64,000 nt of DNA from positions 62,001 through 126,000 of the IMG/VR virus record IMGVR_UViG_3300033049_000066; one strand, written 5' to 3'. Shown here piece by piece: positions 16,381 to 24,506 of the stretch. The first letter of the stretch is position 1, and every line of letters begins with the position of its first letter. Origin of the DNA: a virus. The position numbers and the translations under genes were made by a program. The notes below the pieces were generated by a model. It worked only from the letters and a program-made list of their open reading frames with translations. It had not been told where the DNA came from and ran no database searches.

Positions 16381-16968
16381 ATGAATGACGAATTATTTAA
16401 ATCAGACACAGACTTTTGGGCAATCGCAGATACTATAAAAAATATTTATATGTCAGATGGCGCATTAACTACATTACTTGATTTTGAAGGGGTTTTAGAT
16501 GAGTGTGATATTTACGCATTTAAAAACTGGATACTAGGTGAATTAGTTGAGGGGCCGGAAATTAGCCGGTACTCAGTAGCATGTACTTTTATGTGGCCCG
16601 GTCATTTAATGCCAGATCCAAAAGGTGCAAAACGCTTGCTACCATTCGATTGCAAGGTTAAATTTAAAAAGACAAAAATGAAAGTACCGCGCAAGGTTGA
16701 AGATGAATCAGACTTCCGCCCAGGTATACACAAACCTATACTAGACGCTATGCCAATTTGGTTAGTTGAGATTACTATGCCAAAAGATTTAATTGCAGAT
16801 ATACGAAGCGGGAGTATCGAATTAGAGGGCCAAGAAATTGACCTTGAAGACTTAGACCTTGGTTATGAAGAAGATTTAGATCAAGCAGCAACTATCGATA
16901 ACAACGAAGAAGAGTTACAAGACGAAGCCCAAGAACAAGACGAAGCAGATGAAAATCCATTTGCGTAA
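16381..16968 (+). CDS. conserved T4-like hypothetical with acidic C-terminus
   Basis: 195 residues. It has a globular N-terminal part (WPGHLMPDPKGAKRLLPFDCKVKF) and the segment PIWLVEITMPKDLI, then a very acidic low-complexity tail (about 150-195). It forms a pair with the next gene (16984), an arrangement seen in T4-like phages of aquatic bacteria. Late expression suggests a role in virion assembly. No enzymatic motif is visible. Confidence 0.7.
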   Translation: MNDELFKSDTDFWAIADTIKNIYMSDGALTTLLDFEGVLDECDIYAFKNWILGELVEGPEISRYSVACTFMWPGHLMPDPKGAKRLLPFDCKVKFKKTKMKVPRKVEDESDFRPGIHKPILDAMPIWLVEITMPKDLIADIRSGSIELEGQEIDLEDLDLGYEEDLDQAATIDNNEEELQDEAQEQDEADENPFA

Positions 16969-16983
16969 TAGGCGATATGACAT

Positions 16984-17589
16984 ATGACTAAAAAATTAAA
17001 TGAAGGGTTGGAATATAAAGATATGGTGGATATGATTAAGCCTACAGTATACATTGATGAATTCACCAGCAAGGTTGGCGAAGATGATGCTTATGTTGTA
17101 CTGAGTTTTTATGTACACAATATTATTGTCGCAGAAGATCTAGTTAATTGGTTTGAAACTGGTTATACATTCATCGTAGATGCAGACCGCAGCCTAGGCG
17201 AAATTGAACCCAATCGTTACCTTGTTTTTGCGGAAATCCAGCGCAGAACCCAGCTTGTCGCTCAGCTTAAAGAGATGCTTGAAGATTTTAGCACACTAAC
17301 CGACCTAGAATTAGAGGATTGGGACATAAATTACGATGGAATTGACTACAAATTCGACGCCGACGTACTTGGCGAAGTCCTACTACTTAGCCCACAGTCT
17401 TACCGAGAAGTTCACGAAGTTGAGCTAAATGAAATGCGCATCGCAGCTGGGCTAAAACATAAAAACGTGTACAACAGCACCGACGCAGCAATCAATAATA
17501 TTCGCACAGCAGCAAACCTACCTACTAGGCAAAACCCAGTTACTGACGAAGATCTTAAACAAATGCAACGAAACGCACGAATTATCTAA
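16984..17589 (+). CDS. conserved T4-like hypothetical protein
   Basis: 201 residues. The pattern TVYIDEFTSKVGEDDAYVVL, DLVNWFETGYTFIVDADRSL and EPNRYLVFAEIQRR marks a family kept across T4-like aquatic phages, always near the acidic protein encoded just upstream. The C-terminal 50 residues are helical and polar. The ribosome binding site is weak (GGCGAT), so it may be coupled to its neighbour. Probably a virion assembly component; this is inferred from context. Confidence 0.72.
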   Translation: MTKKLNEGLEYKDMVDMIKPTVYIDEFTSKVGEDDAYVVLSFYVHNIIVAEDLVNWFETGYTFIVDADRSLGEIEPNRYLVFAEIQRRTQLVAQLKEMLEDFSTLTDLELEDWDINYDGIDYKFDADVLGEVLLLSPQSYREVHEVELNEMRIAAGLKHKNVYNSTDAAINNIRTAANLPTRQNPVTDEDLKQMQRNARII

Positions 17590-17613
17590 AAACATCTATT
17601 CTTCTTATCACAC

Positions 17614-17886
17614 GCTAACTCATTGATTTATATAAGGTTCTAGCATTTATTGAATCAGAGTAATATATTGGTAAGTTATTGATTTATATAAGAATACTGG
17701 TTCTTAGCGGCGTTTTTAAACGGCATTCACGTATCAGTACCAGTAAAACATAACAAAACAGCCCTAAAATAATCTAAAATAATTGCAAATAACCGCAAAT
17801 AGAGGTTGACCTTTGGCGCTAGTTGTCATATAATATATATAACAGTTAGGCAATGACGCTTTAACGCAACTTAAGAGATAAAGATT
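17614..17886 (+). repeat. repeated intergenic promoter cassette, copy A
   Basis: About 270 bases, near-identical to copies B (22866) and C (61473). The cassette has two ATTGATTTATATAAG boxes 56 bases apart (17622, 17678), a TACTGGT/ACCAGTA inverted repeat spanning about 51 bases with GCGGCGTTTTT inside, an AT-rich stretch, and a TTGACC-17-TATAAT promoter. Copies A and C also share the leader through GAGATAAAGATTATG. This region holds no ORF of note. Confidence 0.9.
17806..17834 (+). promoter_or_regulatory. sigma70-type promoter in cassette A
   Basis: TTGACC 17806-17811, 17-base spacer, TATAAT 17829-17834. It drives gene 17887 and probably the helicase-methyltransferase genes behind it. Confidence 0.8.
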
Positions 17887-18393
17887 ATGACTAAAATAGT
17901 AGACTATCGCATCACATCTTTCTTTAACCGTTATCATCAAAAGGTACTAAATAATCCGACATTGTACGTGTCGGGCGACTCAACCGTTAATGTCATACTA
18001 CCATCTGATTTGTTAGAGTATGCGAATGCAGCAGCTGGACATACTGGTTTTGGTTCTGGGGCAAGAGCTCGTGGTATTAGACAGCAGGTAAAAAATGCTA
18101 ACCTTGCCATTAAGGATATCTTCAATAGTATTGACAGTTTAATTACGTTTTTAGAATCTTCGGAATGCAACGCAGAAGCATATATTCAAGGGATAAAAGA
18201 AAAGCACCAAAGCGTTACTGTAAAAAATCAGTCGTTAGTTAGTGTTGACAATCGATCTGCCGATCAACATTTTAAATTGTTACATGCAAAGATTGATATT
18301 AACAGATTAGTGTTAAAATTCGGTTACGATGTAGTACTTGAGGCTCGAAAATTACTTACTATTAATGAATTTGAATTACGATTTGGAGTTTAG
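17887..18393 (+). CDS. hypothetical protein heading the helicase-methyltransferase operon
   Basis: 168 residues, not recognised. It has an Ala/Gly-rich stretch (EYANAAAGHTGFGSGARARG) and helical segments with no catalytic signature. It follows the strong promoter of cassette A, and the 1175-aa helicase-methyltransferase starts three bases after its stop, so the two should be co-expressed. A role as a partner or modulator of that enzyme is possible; nothing in the sequence proves it. Confidence 0.6.
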   Translation: MTKIVDYRITSFFNRYHQKVLNNPTLYVSGDSTVNVILPSDLLEYANAAAGHTGFGSGARARGIRQQVKNANLAIKDIFNSIDSLITFLESSECNAEAYIQGIKEKHQSVTVKNQSLVSVDNRSADQHFKLLHAKIDINRLVLKFGYDVVLEARKLLTINEFELRFGV

Positions 18394-18396
18394 ACA

Positions 18397-21300
18397 ATGT
18401 CGGTTAGGTATAAATTTAAGAGAATAATCTGGCTTTGTGATACAACAGATAAGAAACTTGCGACTGGTCAAGGTCTTCTTTACATGTGGCCTGATCCGAA
18501 TCCGTTAGTACCGCCGAAGTTCGGACTTATTAAGGCAAGTTCATATACTGGTGCAACGCCGGTCGAGGCATTCGAACGACGATATCCAAAATCATCCCAT
18601 AAAATTGATCAAGATAATATCGAACTTTTCGTGTATGAAATTGACGATAACAGGTTACACGATGATAAGATTAGAGCGGAGATCCACAAACGGTATATCC
18701 GTAACCCTGGGAGATTTCCGTTTGATGCTTATGATAAAGTTAATCATGTTGCACCGCAGGGTATTAATAACGAATCTTGCTTAGGTTATAATTACAATGA
18801 ACACAGCGGTGCCCTATTAGGATTAATCAAAGAATATTTCGGGATATTAGTAGTAGCAGACACGAGGGATCCGTGGATCCCTCGTGAAGCAGACCAAGAA
18901 AATACAGCAAAAGAAATCGCAAAAAAGTTAAAAACCAATGCACGGATTGCGTTAAACGGCCATACCGGATATGCGAAAATTATGATTACAATGGTCGCAA
19001 TACACCGGCATATATATCCATCAGATGGAGCATTTATTTTAGCAACTACGCCTGTAATTGACACGCTGTCGGGTATTATTTCGGATGCCACCGATTGGTA
19101 TTATGGTGGCAATCGGTGTAGACGAACTGTAGTCTATGACCGGGAGGCGCTAAATAATGGTAAAACCATTGCTGCAATGCGACAAGAAGCGGATAATGGC
19201 GACATAGTTTTCCTGAGCTTATCAGTTCAGGATATGCGATTTCAAGACAACGCATCATTGGTTATTGATGATAAAGAATTACGAGAAAAATACAAAGATT
19301 TAATTAGTGATGAGATTGAAATTGACCTATGGATAAGAGATGAAGCGCATTTTAACTATGCTGGCCTAGTAACCTCGAAGGTATTTGCTAGTTTGGATGA
19401 TCGGTGTCGATATATTATCGACACTAGCGCTAGCATTAACAAAATCGCTAACAATTACCACCCGGACTCAATAATAGACCGAGGCTTATTTTGGGCGCTT
19501 GCGCATGAAACAGAAAGGAAAACACCTCATATCCATATCGAGTCCCTTTCCGGAATGTGTTACGATACGCTAAGTCCCGACGTTCGTGAGGTATATAACG
19601 AAACCGAAGGATGGAGCCCATCAAAAATGACCGAACTTTTGCCGAACGGTCAGTTTAGAAGTTTAATCGCGATTAACTATATTTTAGAGAAACAGTATAT
19701 TTGCACCGATGAAAAGGAAGAAAATCCTTTGTCAATCATCAATGACATTGACTTACCGTATAAGTGTCGCCGCGTTGGCATGCATCTTTTTCCGGAGGGT
19801 GTCAACGGTACCCCTGCGAATATATACTTAAAAAAACTCGCAGATGATTTAAACGCAATGCCTCAATGGAGTCAGAAAGATGCATACGGGATAGCAAGGG
19901 CAATATTCATAACTCCTTATAATTTTAAAAAACATGCAGCAGCTCATACAAAGTCTAGCAACTCGTATCGCGATGTCATCGACTATCTCATGCAAACGTA
20001 TACTCATGTCGTTATTCTGACCCACAGGCGGTGGATCTTAGGTTCGAATATTCCGCCACTCGGACATGCAGTACAATGGGATAAAATTGTTGATCCATAC
20101 TGTCAAGAACAATTTGCCCCTGGAAGATTATTTAGAATCATGCCATGGAAAACTGCGATTAAGATATATGACCTGGCACCAGGCCACTATCTACAGAATT
20201 CAATATCGGAGATTGCGGCCAGCAGCAGTAAAATATTAAAGCAACCCGATGTTACGATCCTGTTACGTAATATTAGTTTTACAAGATATGAAAAAGGGAT
20301 CGGCATGAGATCTTGGACTCCGGAAGAGGTGTTTCGGCCATATAATAACATGCTTACTCGAAAATCCTTGTCGACGATTGGAGCCAGTATCTTAACAACA
20401 TTATCGTCCGTTGAGATTAATGCGTTGGCTTCGGCTTCATCTTCGTTAAAAAAGAACAAGGTGCTCGGAACAAACGAAAAAACTCAGCTTGTTGCTGAAA
20501 CCGGTACAGAGAAAGCTGCACCGAAGAACCAAAAAAGAAACAAGCAAGGCAAGGCGCCGGTTATGAATGACCGTAAAACATTAGATTTAATTAATAATAT
20601 ACTATTAGAAATCCCGTTTGTTGCTGTATCTACTAACATTTTGTTAATTGATGAAATATTAGATCATAGTATGATTCGGAGGATGTTTAATAGTATCATA
20701 GTTGACACTCTGCTAAATATCATAGCTAATAACCAAATTTTTAAACATGAATTACAGGATAAATTAACAGATATTCATTTAGCATTTGGGATATTGCCAT
20801 TTCTGGATATGCACGACGAGATATTTAAAAATACAACATTAAAAAAAGGTGAAGGCATTGTGTTTGTAAATTGCGAGGCCGCCGAATTTTTTGCAAATGA
20901 ATTTATTCGAGTATTTGCAATACCCAAACATACAACAGAAACAGTAGCAGTAGGAAACGCATTAAGTGGTAGTATACCGTTTTATTTGCAAAAACTGTTG
21001 CCTTGTGCTAATATAATATGTATTGAGAATAGTGATTACTATATTAGTCACTTAAAATCGTTGGGATTTACGTGTATAAAATACAACAACTTAAAGGAAA
21101 ACATGGTAAAAATTAAATACTGGGCCATTAACGCACCTTACCAAAAGGATGCGGGTGGTGTGAATGATAGCGGTAACAAACAGGGCAGCTATTGGTTTGC
21201 TTTCGTCGAAAAGATATTTGCGGTCGGACCCCCGGATGCGAAAATATTTAGTATCTCACCAAAGGCTATATTTGGAGCAGGCAATTATGGAAAATCAGCG

Positions 21301-21924
21301 TCAAAGGTAGCGAAAATATGCAATCATGGAAATTTTGTTCATATATGGCCGGACCTTGGGTCTCGGTTCCCTGGTGTAAGTATTCCAATTTGTGGATATG
21401 CAATAGATTTAGCAAAAACTACACCATATGCGACAGTTGATGGTTACGCTGACACCGATACGGTTATAATTAATAGCGATTACCCCGCCCCTTTTTATTT
21501 TTCTCCGGCTGCTGTTCGTATTATACAAAACTCATGGCAACAACACAAATCATTTGCGAATTTTGTAGAAAACTTGAACGCTAAGGACGACAATGTCGTC
21601 CTTAGAGTTAATGGTGGTCGTTTTAAACTCTGGAAGAAACTGTTTGTTGGGTTTGATCGAGATACCCAAAATAATCTTCAAGGAGCAGTAATCAACGATA
21701 ATGAACTCCCGGGGTATTTGTCAGCTAGTAAATGTAAACTATGGGAATATATCTTTAAAGTAATGGGTTGTGAAAAAGGTAATTCGGTTACTGGCGTATT
21801 CCAGCATTTACCAATAATGGACGATATGACCAGATCATATACTGATCAGGAATGGTTTTCTGCCTTTAACATCGATGAGCAAATGCAAAGAGAGATCGCA
21901 AAATTCCTACGTGAGGTCAAATGA
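18397..21924 (+). CDS. GIY-YIG-like / SF2 helicase / N6-adenine methyltransferase-like fusion
   Basis: 1175 residues in three parts. Residues 1-125 resemble T5orf172/GIY-YIG domains (FGLIKAS, VEAFERRYP, VYEIDDN, then HKRY). Residues about 170-640 are an SF2 helicase with an eroded Walker A (NGHTGYAKI instead of TGxGKT), an intact DEAH (WIRDEAHF) and a motif V/VI-like block (LTHRRWILGSNIPP, FAPGRLFR). Residues about 820-1175 resemble an adenine methyltransferase: motif I is degenerate (VGNALSGSIP), CIENSDYY is motif II-like and NAPYQ stands for NPPY. It resembles restriction or DarB-type antirestriction enzymes. Activity is uncertain. Confidence 0.7.
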   Translation: MSVRYKFKRIIWLCDTTDKKLATGQGLLYMWPDPNPLVPPKFGLIKASSYTGATPVEAFERRYPKSSHKIDQDNIELFVYEIDDNRLHDDKIRAEIHKRYIRNPGRFPFDAYDKVNHVAPQGINNESCLGYNYNEHSGALLGLIKEYFGILVVADTRDPWIPREADQENTAKEIAKKLKTNARIALNGHTGYAKIMITMVAIHRHIYPSDGAFILATTPVIDTLSGIISDATDWYYGGNRCRRTVVYDREALNNGKTIAAMRQEADNGDIVFLSLSVQDMRFQDNASLVIDDKELREKYKDLISDEIEIDLWIRDEAHFNYAGLVTSKVFASLDDRCRYIIDTSASINKIANNYHPDSIIDRGLFWALAHETERKTPHIHIESLSGMCYDTLSPDVREVYNETEGWSPSKMTELLPNGQFRSLIAINYILEKQYICTDEKEENPLSIINDIDLPYKCRRVGMHLFPEGVNGTPANIYLKKLADDLNAMPQWSQKDAYGIARAIFITPYNFKKHAAAHTKSSNSYRDVIDYLMQTYTHVVILTHRRWILGSNIPPLGHAVQWDKIVDPYCQEQFAPGRLFRIMPWKTAIKIYDLAPGHYLQNSISEIAASSSKILKQPDVTILLRNISFTRYEKGIGMRSWTPEEVFRPYNNMLTRKSLSTIGASILTTLSSVEINALASASSSLKKNKVLGTNEKTQLVAETGTEKAAPKNQKRNKQGKAPVMNDRKTLDLINNILLEIPFVAVSTNILLIDEILDHSMIRRMFNSIIVDTLLNIIANNQIFKHELQDKLTDIHLAFGILPFLDMHDEIFKNTTLKKGEGIVFVNCEAAEFFANEFIRVFAIPKHTTETVAVGNALSGSIPFYLQKLLPCANIICIENSDYYISHLKSLGFTCIKYNNLKENMVKIKYWAINAPYQKDAGGVNDSGNKQGSYWFAFVEKIFAVGPPDAKIFSISPKAIFGAGNYGKSASKVAKICNHGNFVHIWPDLGSRFPGVSIPICGYAIDLAKTTPYATVDGYADTDTVIINSDYPAPFYFSPAAVRIIQNSWQQHKSFANFVENLNAKDDNVVLRVNGGRFKLWKKLFVGFDRDTQNNLQGAVINDNELPGYLSASKCKLWEYIFKVMGCEKGNSVTGVFQHLPIMDDMTRSYTDQEWFSAFNIDEQMQREIAKFLREVK
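18861..18886. repeat. perfect 12-bp inverted repeat inside the helicase gene
   Basis: CACGAGGGATCC and its exact complement are separated by two bases. It lies in codons for TRDPWIPRE and is too long for a chance palindrome. Confidence 0.85.
21581..21605. repeat. perfect 12-bp inverted repeat inside the methyltransferase part
   Basis: CTAAGGACGACA, one central A, then the exact complement. It lies in codons for AKDDNVVLR in the same gene as the palindrome at 18861, with unrelated arm sequence. Confidence 0.85.
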
Positions 21925-22451
21925 TTGACAGCATTATTAAACATATTCGTGATCGACCGTATATGTCAGGAGTTAGTAGGGACAATGTTCGGGTGCGCTC
22001 AACGGCTGAAGTATTTACTAGAACAGATTTAGTTCTTGACTATATCAACTGGACTGATAAGAAATACCCCGATGCCTTTACAGATCCAAATAACAATTGG
22101 TGCGATAACTCAGCCGGCGATGGTCAATTATTGGGTGAGGTGCTAATCCGAAAAGTTGAACGAGCATTGGAGATAAGACAAATAACAAATTGCACAAAAG
22201 ACAGCATCGAAGGCTATGCAGCAATTTTTGAAAACGCTTTGCGTCATATATACGGTGTTGATAACCAACAATCTAATGTTGATTTATGTCGAGAGCGACT
22301 ACTATGTGGTCATGAAGAATTTAGGCACATTGTAGAAAATAATATAATCTGTGCCGACGCACTCGAATACGACTACAGCTTTGATGGGTCTTGGGAAAAG
22401 AAACAAGCCATGAATAAAAAGAAAGATGATCTATTTGATTTTGGTGACTAA
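21921..22451 (+). CDS. DNA methyltransferase N-terminal-type protein (motifs X and I)
   Basis: 176 residues overlapping the upstream gene by ATGA. RSTAEVFTRTDLVLDYI corresponds to motif X. WCDNSAGDGQLLGEVLIRK corresponds to the SAM-binding motif I of N6-adenine methyltransferases (usual form DPxxGxGxFL). IYGVDNQQSNVDLCRERLL is motif II. The protein ends before any NPPY motif. Since the upstream protein has NAPYQ but a poor motif I, the two might assemble into one methyltransferase. Either could also be an inactive relic. It ends in a DLFDFGD tail like that of the transglycosylase at 43008. Confidence 0.7.
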   Translation: MIDSIIKHIRDRPYMSGVSRDNVRVRSTAEVFTRTDLVLDYINWTDKKYPDAFTDPNNNWCDNSAGDGQLLGEVLIRKVERALEIRQITNCTKDSIEGYAAIFENALRHIYGVDNQQSNVDLCRERLLCGHEEFRHIVENNIICADALEYDYSFDGSWEKKQAMNKKKDDLFDFGD

Positions 22452-22452
22452 C

Positions 22453-22818
22453 ATGAAAACCACTGAGATTACAAATTATTTTAGGTCAGATTTATTCGAA
22501 ATGTCAAATTTTCAGCCTACAACGACAGGGCTGTCTAGTGGTACTAAGCTGTGGGTCCGAGAAGAGCCGTACGGATTATCACATAACAAATACAGAATTA
22601 AAATTAGCAATCCACAAAAAGGCTCAGCAGTGTTCGCAATCTGGGGTGATGAACCAATCCAAGTCGCTGGAGATTGGGAAGTCCAGGGCAAAGATTTAAA
22701 AGAATTAAACACGTTAGTTCAAAGCACGTACCTTGATATTCGAAAACACATCAACGGAGAAATTGATTCTGCCGAGCTTGGATATGCGTTTAAAAATACA
22801 ATACGACCATCAAAATAA
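22453..22818 (+). CDS. hypothetical protein
   Basis: 121 residues from ATG 22453; an upstream in-frame ATG at 22426 would overlap the methyltransferase gene by 26 bases. The sequence is mostly beta then helical (GTKLWVREEPYGLSHNKYR, SAVFAIWGDEP, DIRKHINGEIDSAEL). The C-terminal pattern resembles small phage proteins whose role is unknown. It is the last gene before promoter cassette B. Confidence 0.6.
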   Translation: MKTTEITNYFRSDLFEMSNFQPTTTGLSSGTKLWVREEPYGLSHNKYRIKISNPQKGSAVFAIWGDEPIQVAGDWEVQGKDLKELNTLVQSTYLDIRKHINGEIDSAELGYAFKNTIRPSK

Positions 22819-22865
22819 CACGAATTTAAATACTAACAAACAACGAGATCAGTGATCGCAGTAAT

Positions 22866-23065
22866 GCTAACTCATTGATTTATATAAGGTTCTAGCATTT
22901 ATTGAATCAGAGTAATATATTGGTAAGCTATTGATTTATATAAGAATACTGGTTCTTAGCGGCGTTTTTGGCCGGCATTCACGTATCAGTACCAGTAAAC
23001 ATATCAAAACCGCCCTAAAATAATCGCAATTAGAGGTTGACCTTTGGCGCTAAATGTCGTATAAT
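22866..23065 (+). repeat. repeated intergenic promoter cassette, copy B
   Basis: Same elements as copy A (ATTGATTTATATAAG boxes, TACTGGT/ACCAGTA arms), with GGCC replacing AAAC next to GCGGCGTTTTT and a shorter AT-rich spacer. The promoter follows at 23037, and the leader after it differs from copies A and C. Confidence 0.9.
23037..23065 (+). promoter_or_regulatory. sigma70-type promoter in cassette B
   Basis: TTGACC 23037-23042, 17 bases, TATAAT 23060-23065, ahead of gene 23104. Confidence 0.8.
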
Positions 23066-23103
23066 AGTTATACTATAAGCAATTAAGCAAAGGAAGAAAG
23101 ATC

Positions 23104-23481
23104 ATGAATACATTAAATATGAAGAATTTTAACAAATCACTTAAAATAGCAGCTGACCAGATGATTATGCGCAATTCAGCTATCGATTATGACGCTGATA
23201 CTGATCAGTCGGATCAGTATCAGACTGTAGCTAGTGTCTACATTGAGAAAGGATTGAGTAAAGATAATTTAAACGACTTACACATTTTTCGTGAAAAGAT
23301 GTATAAATTGCTTAAAAAGCGTTATAAAGTTAGCACAGACAGTATAACATCGTTTGCAGATCCAACAATAGCACTAAAAGCTAAAAAAGTGCCACAAAGA
23401 GCCCGAGTTATGCTGGGTATGATGGATATACTCATCGGTAAGCTAACACTAGCTGATGTACAGTTTGCTGAATTCGGTTAA
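23104..23481 (+). CDS. hypothetical early protein, paralogue of 23593
   Basis: 125 residues. It shares with the next gene a common plan: MKNFNKSLKIAADQM, IDYDADTD, a central KDNLNDLHIFREKM segment, then KKVPQRARVMLGMMDILIGKLT. The family is not recognised. Each copy has its own TTGACC-TATAAT promoter and the same GATCATG start context, which suggests early, dose-sensitive products such as host-takeover proteins. Confidence 0.65.
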   Translation: MNTLNMKNFNKSLKIAADQMIMRNSAIDYDADTDQSDQYQTVASVYIEKGLSKDNLNDLHIFREKMYKLLKKRYKVSTDSITSFADPTIALKAKKVPQRARVMLGMMDILIGKLTLADVQFAEFG

Positions 23482-23528
23482 ACTTAGCAAATAACCTCAT
23501 AATAATTAGCAATAAGGCCAATTAGCGG

Positions 23529-23557
23529 TTGACCTCTATAACTAAATGTCGTATAAT
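23529..23557 (+). promoter_or_regulatory. sigma70-type promoter for gene 23593
   Basis: TTGACC 23529-23534, 17 bases, TATAAT 23552-23557. The region is a short version of the repeated cassette that lacks the ATTGATTTATATAAG boxes. Confidence 0.8.
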
Positions 23558-23592
23558 AGTTACTATAAACAATTAAGCAATGGAAAAAGATC

Positions 23593-23967
23593 ATGGCTAA
23601 CCTCATAGTAAAGAACTTTGCAGAAACACTTAATCTCGCAGCAACTAGGATGATTTCAGTCGACCCGAGAGTTGACTACGGCGCAGATTCAGACGCGGAT
23701 GACCTCTACGGGGCAACAGTCCGGGCTTTCACAGATTCAGGTATTACTAAGGACGACCTTGAGAATTTACATACTGTAAAAGATGTCATTATGACAGCTC
23801 TCGCCAGCGCACATGAGGTCGACGCAAAACAGCTGGCCGCTAGTAGCAATAAACGAGATTTTTTAATATTTAAAAAAGTGCCTCAGACGGCACGGGTTAT
23901 GCTTGGTCTCATTGAGGTTATCATCTGTCAGGTGACAGTGGATTCTCATATGATTCAATTTGCATAA
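23593..23967 (+). CDS. hypothetical early protein, paralogue of 23104
   Basis: 124 residues. It aligns along its whole length with its upstream neighbour (VKNFAETLNLAATRM; VDYGADSDADDLYG; KKVPQTARVMLGLIEVIICQVT) at moderate identity, so this is an old tandem duplication that included the promoter. Mostly helical and acidic in the N-terminal half. Function not recognised. Confidence 0.65.
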   Translation: MANLIVKNFAETLNLAATRMISVDPRVDYGADSDADDLYGATVRAFTDSGITKDDLENLHTVKDVIMTALASAHEVDAKQLAASSNKRDFLIFKKVPQTARVMLGLIEVIICQVTVDSHMIQFA

Positions 23968-23995
23968 TCAATATTTTAACTACAAAGGAACCACC

Positions 23996-24193
23996 ATGAA
24001 ACGCACAGCAGAACACAGCGCAAAAATATCCAAGGCGTTAACCGGGCGCAAAATCTCAGCAGAGGCGAAACTTAATATGAGCCTAGCAAAGATGGGGCGA
24101 GCAAGAAAGCCATTTACAGCAGAACATCGTGCCAACATGCGACAAGCGCAGCAACGGCGCTGGGATCAGAAGCAAGCCCGAGAGGCGGTATAA
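23996..24193 (+). CDS. solo NUMOD3-type DNA-binding protein
   Basis: 65 residues from ATG 23996 with AAAGGA upstream. It consists almost wholly of NUMOD3-like repeats (HSAKISKALTGRKISAEAK, LNMSLAKMGR, FTAEHRANMRQAQQRRW), the DNA-binding module usually attached to HNH or GIY-YIG homing endonucleases. No nuclease domain follows. It may be the remnant of a homing endonuclease or a small domesticated DNA-binding regulator. The start and ribosome binding site look intact, which favours expression. Confidence 0.75.
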   Translation: MKRTAEHSAKISKALTGRKISAEAKLNMSLAKMGRARKPFTAEHRANMRQAQQRRWDQKQAREAV

Positions 24194-24194
24194 A

Positions 24195-24479
24195 ATGTCA
24201 CCGCATCAAAATTCAATAAAAACAATTTTAATTCGCTTTGTGATAATGCTAATTTTCGTCATGCTAATTTTCGTCGGCATAACGTATTTTGGGCTTACGA
24301 CATTAGTACCAATGGTGCATCTGCAAGTACTTGACAATCAACAACAGCAGCTAGATACAAAGATAAAAGACTTGGAGTTTGATATTAAATGCGTTGAAGC
24401 CGGCAATCAACATATAGTTGTTGGTGACACTCATCTTTGTATGACACCCGATTCGCTCATTGATCATTATAAATCTTAA
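24195..24479 (+). CDS. small membrane-anchored protein
   Basis: 94 residues from ATG 24195 (AGGCGG upstream). One strong transmembrane helix (about 10-36) contains a perfect MLIFV duplication, followed by a coiled-coil-like segment (LDNQQQQLDTKIKDLEFDI) and a C-terminal domain with two cysteines (KCVEAGNQH, HLCMTPDS), so the C-terminal part probably lies in the periplasm. Spanin-like or exclusion roles are possible; no specific motif is present. Confidence 0.65.
   Translation: MSPHQNSIKTILIRFVIMLIFVMLIFVGITYFGLTTLVPMVHLQVLDNQQQQLDTKIKDLEFDIKCVEAGNQHIVVGDTHLCMTPDSLIDHYKS
24246..24275 (+). repeat. perfect 15-bp tandem duplication (ATGCTAATTTTCGTC x2)
   Basis: In-frame duplication that doubles MLIFV within the transmembrane helix of gene 24195, so recent slippage has lengthened the helix. 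Confidence 0.9.
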
Positions 24480-24506
24480 CCGAACTAAAATTTGGAATTA
24501 TAACTT

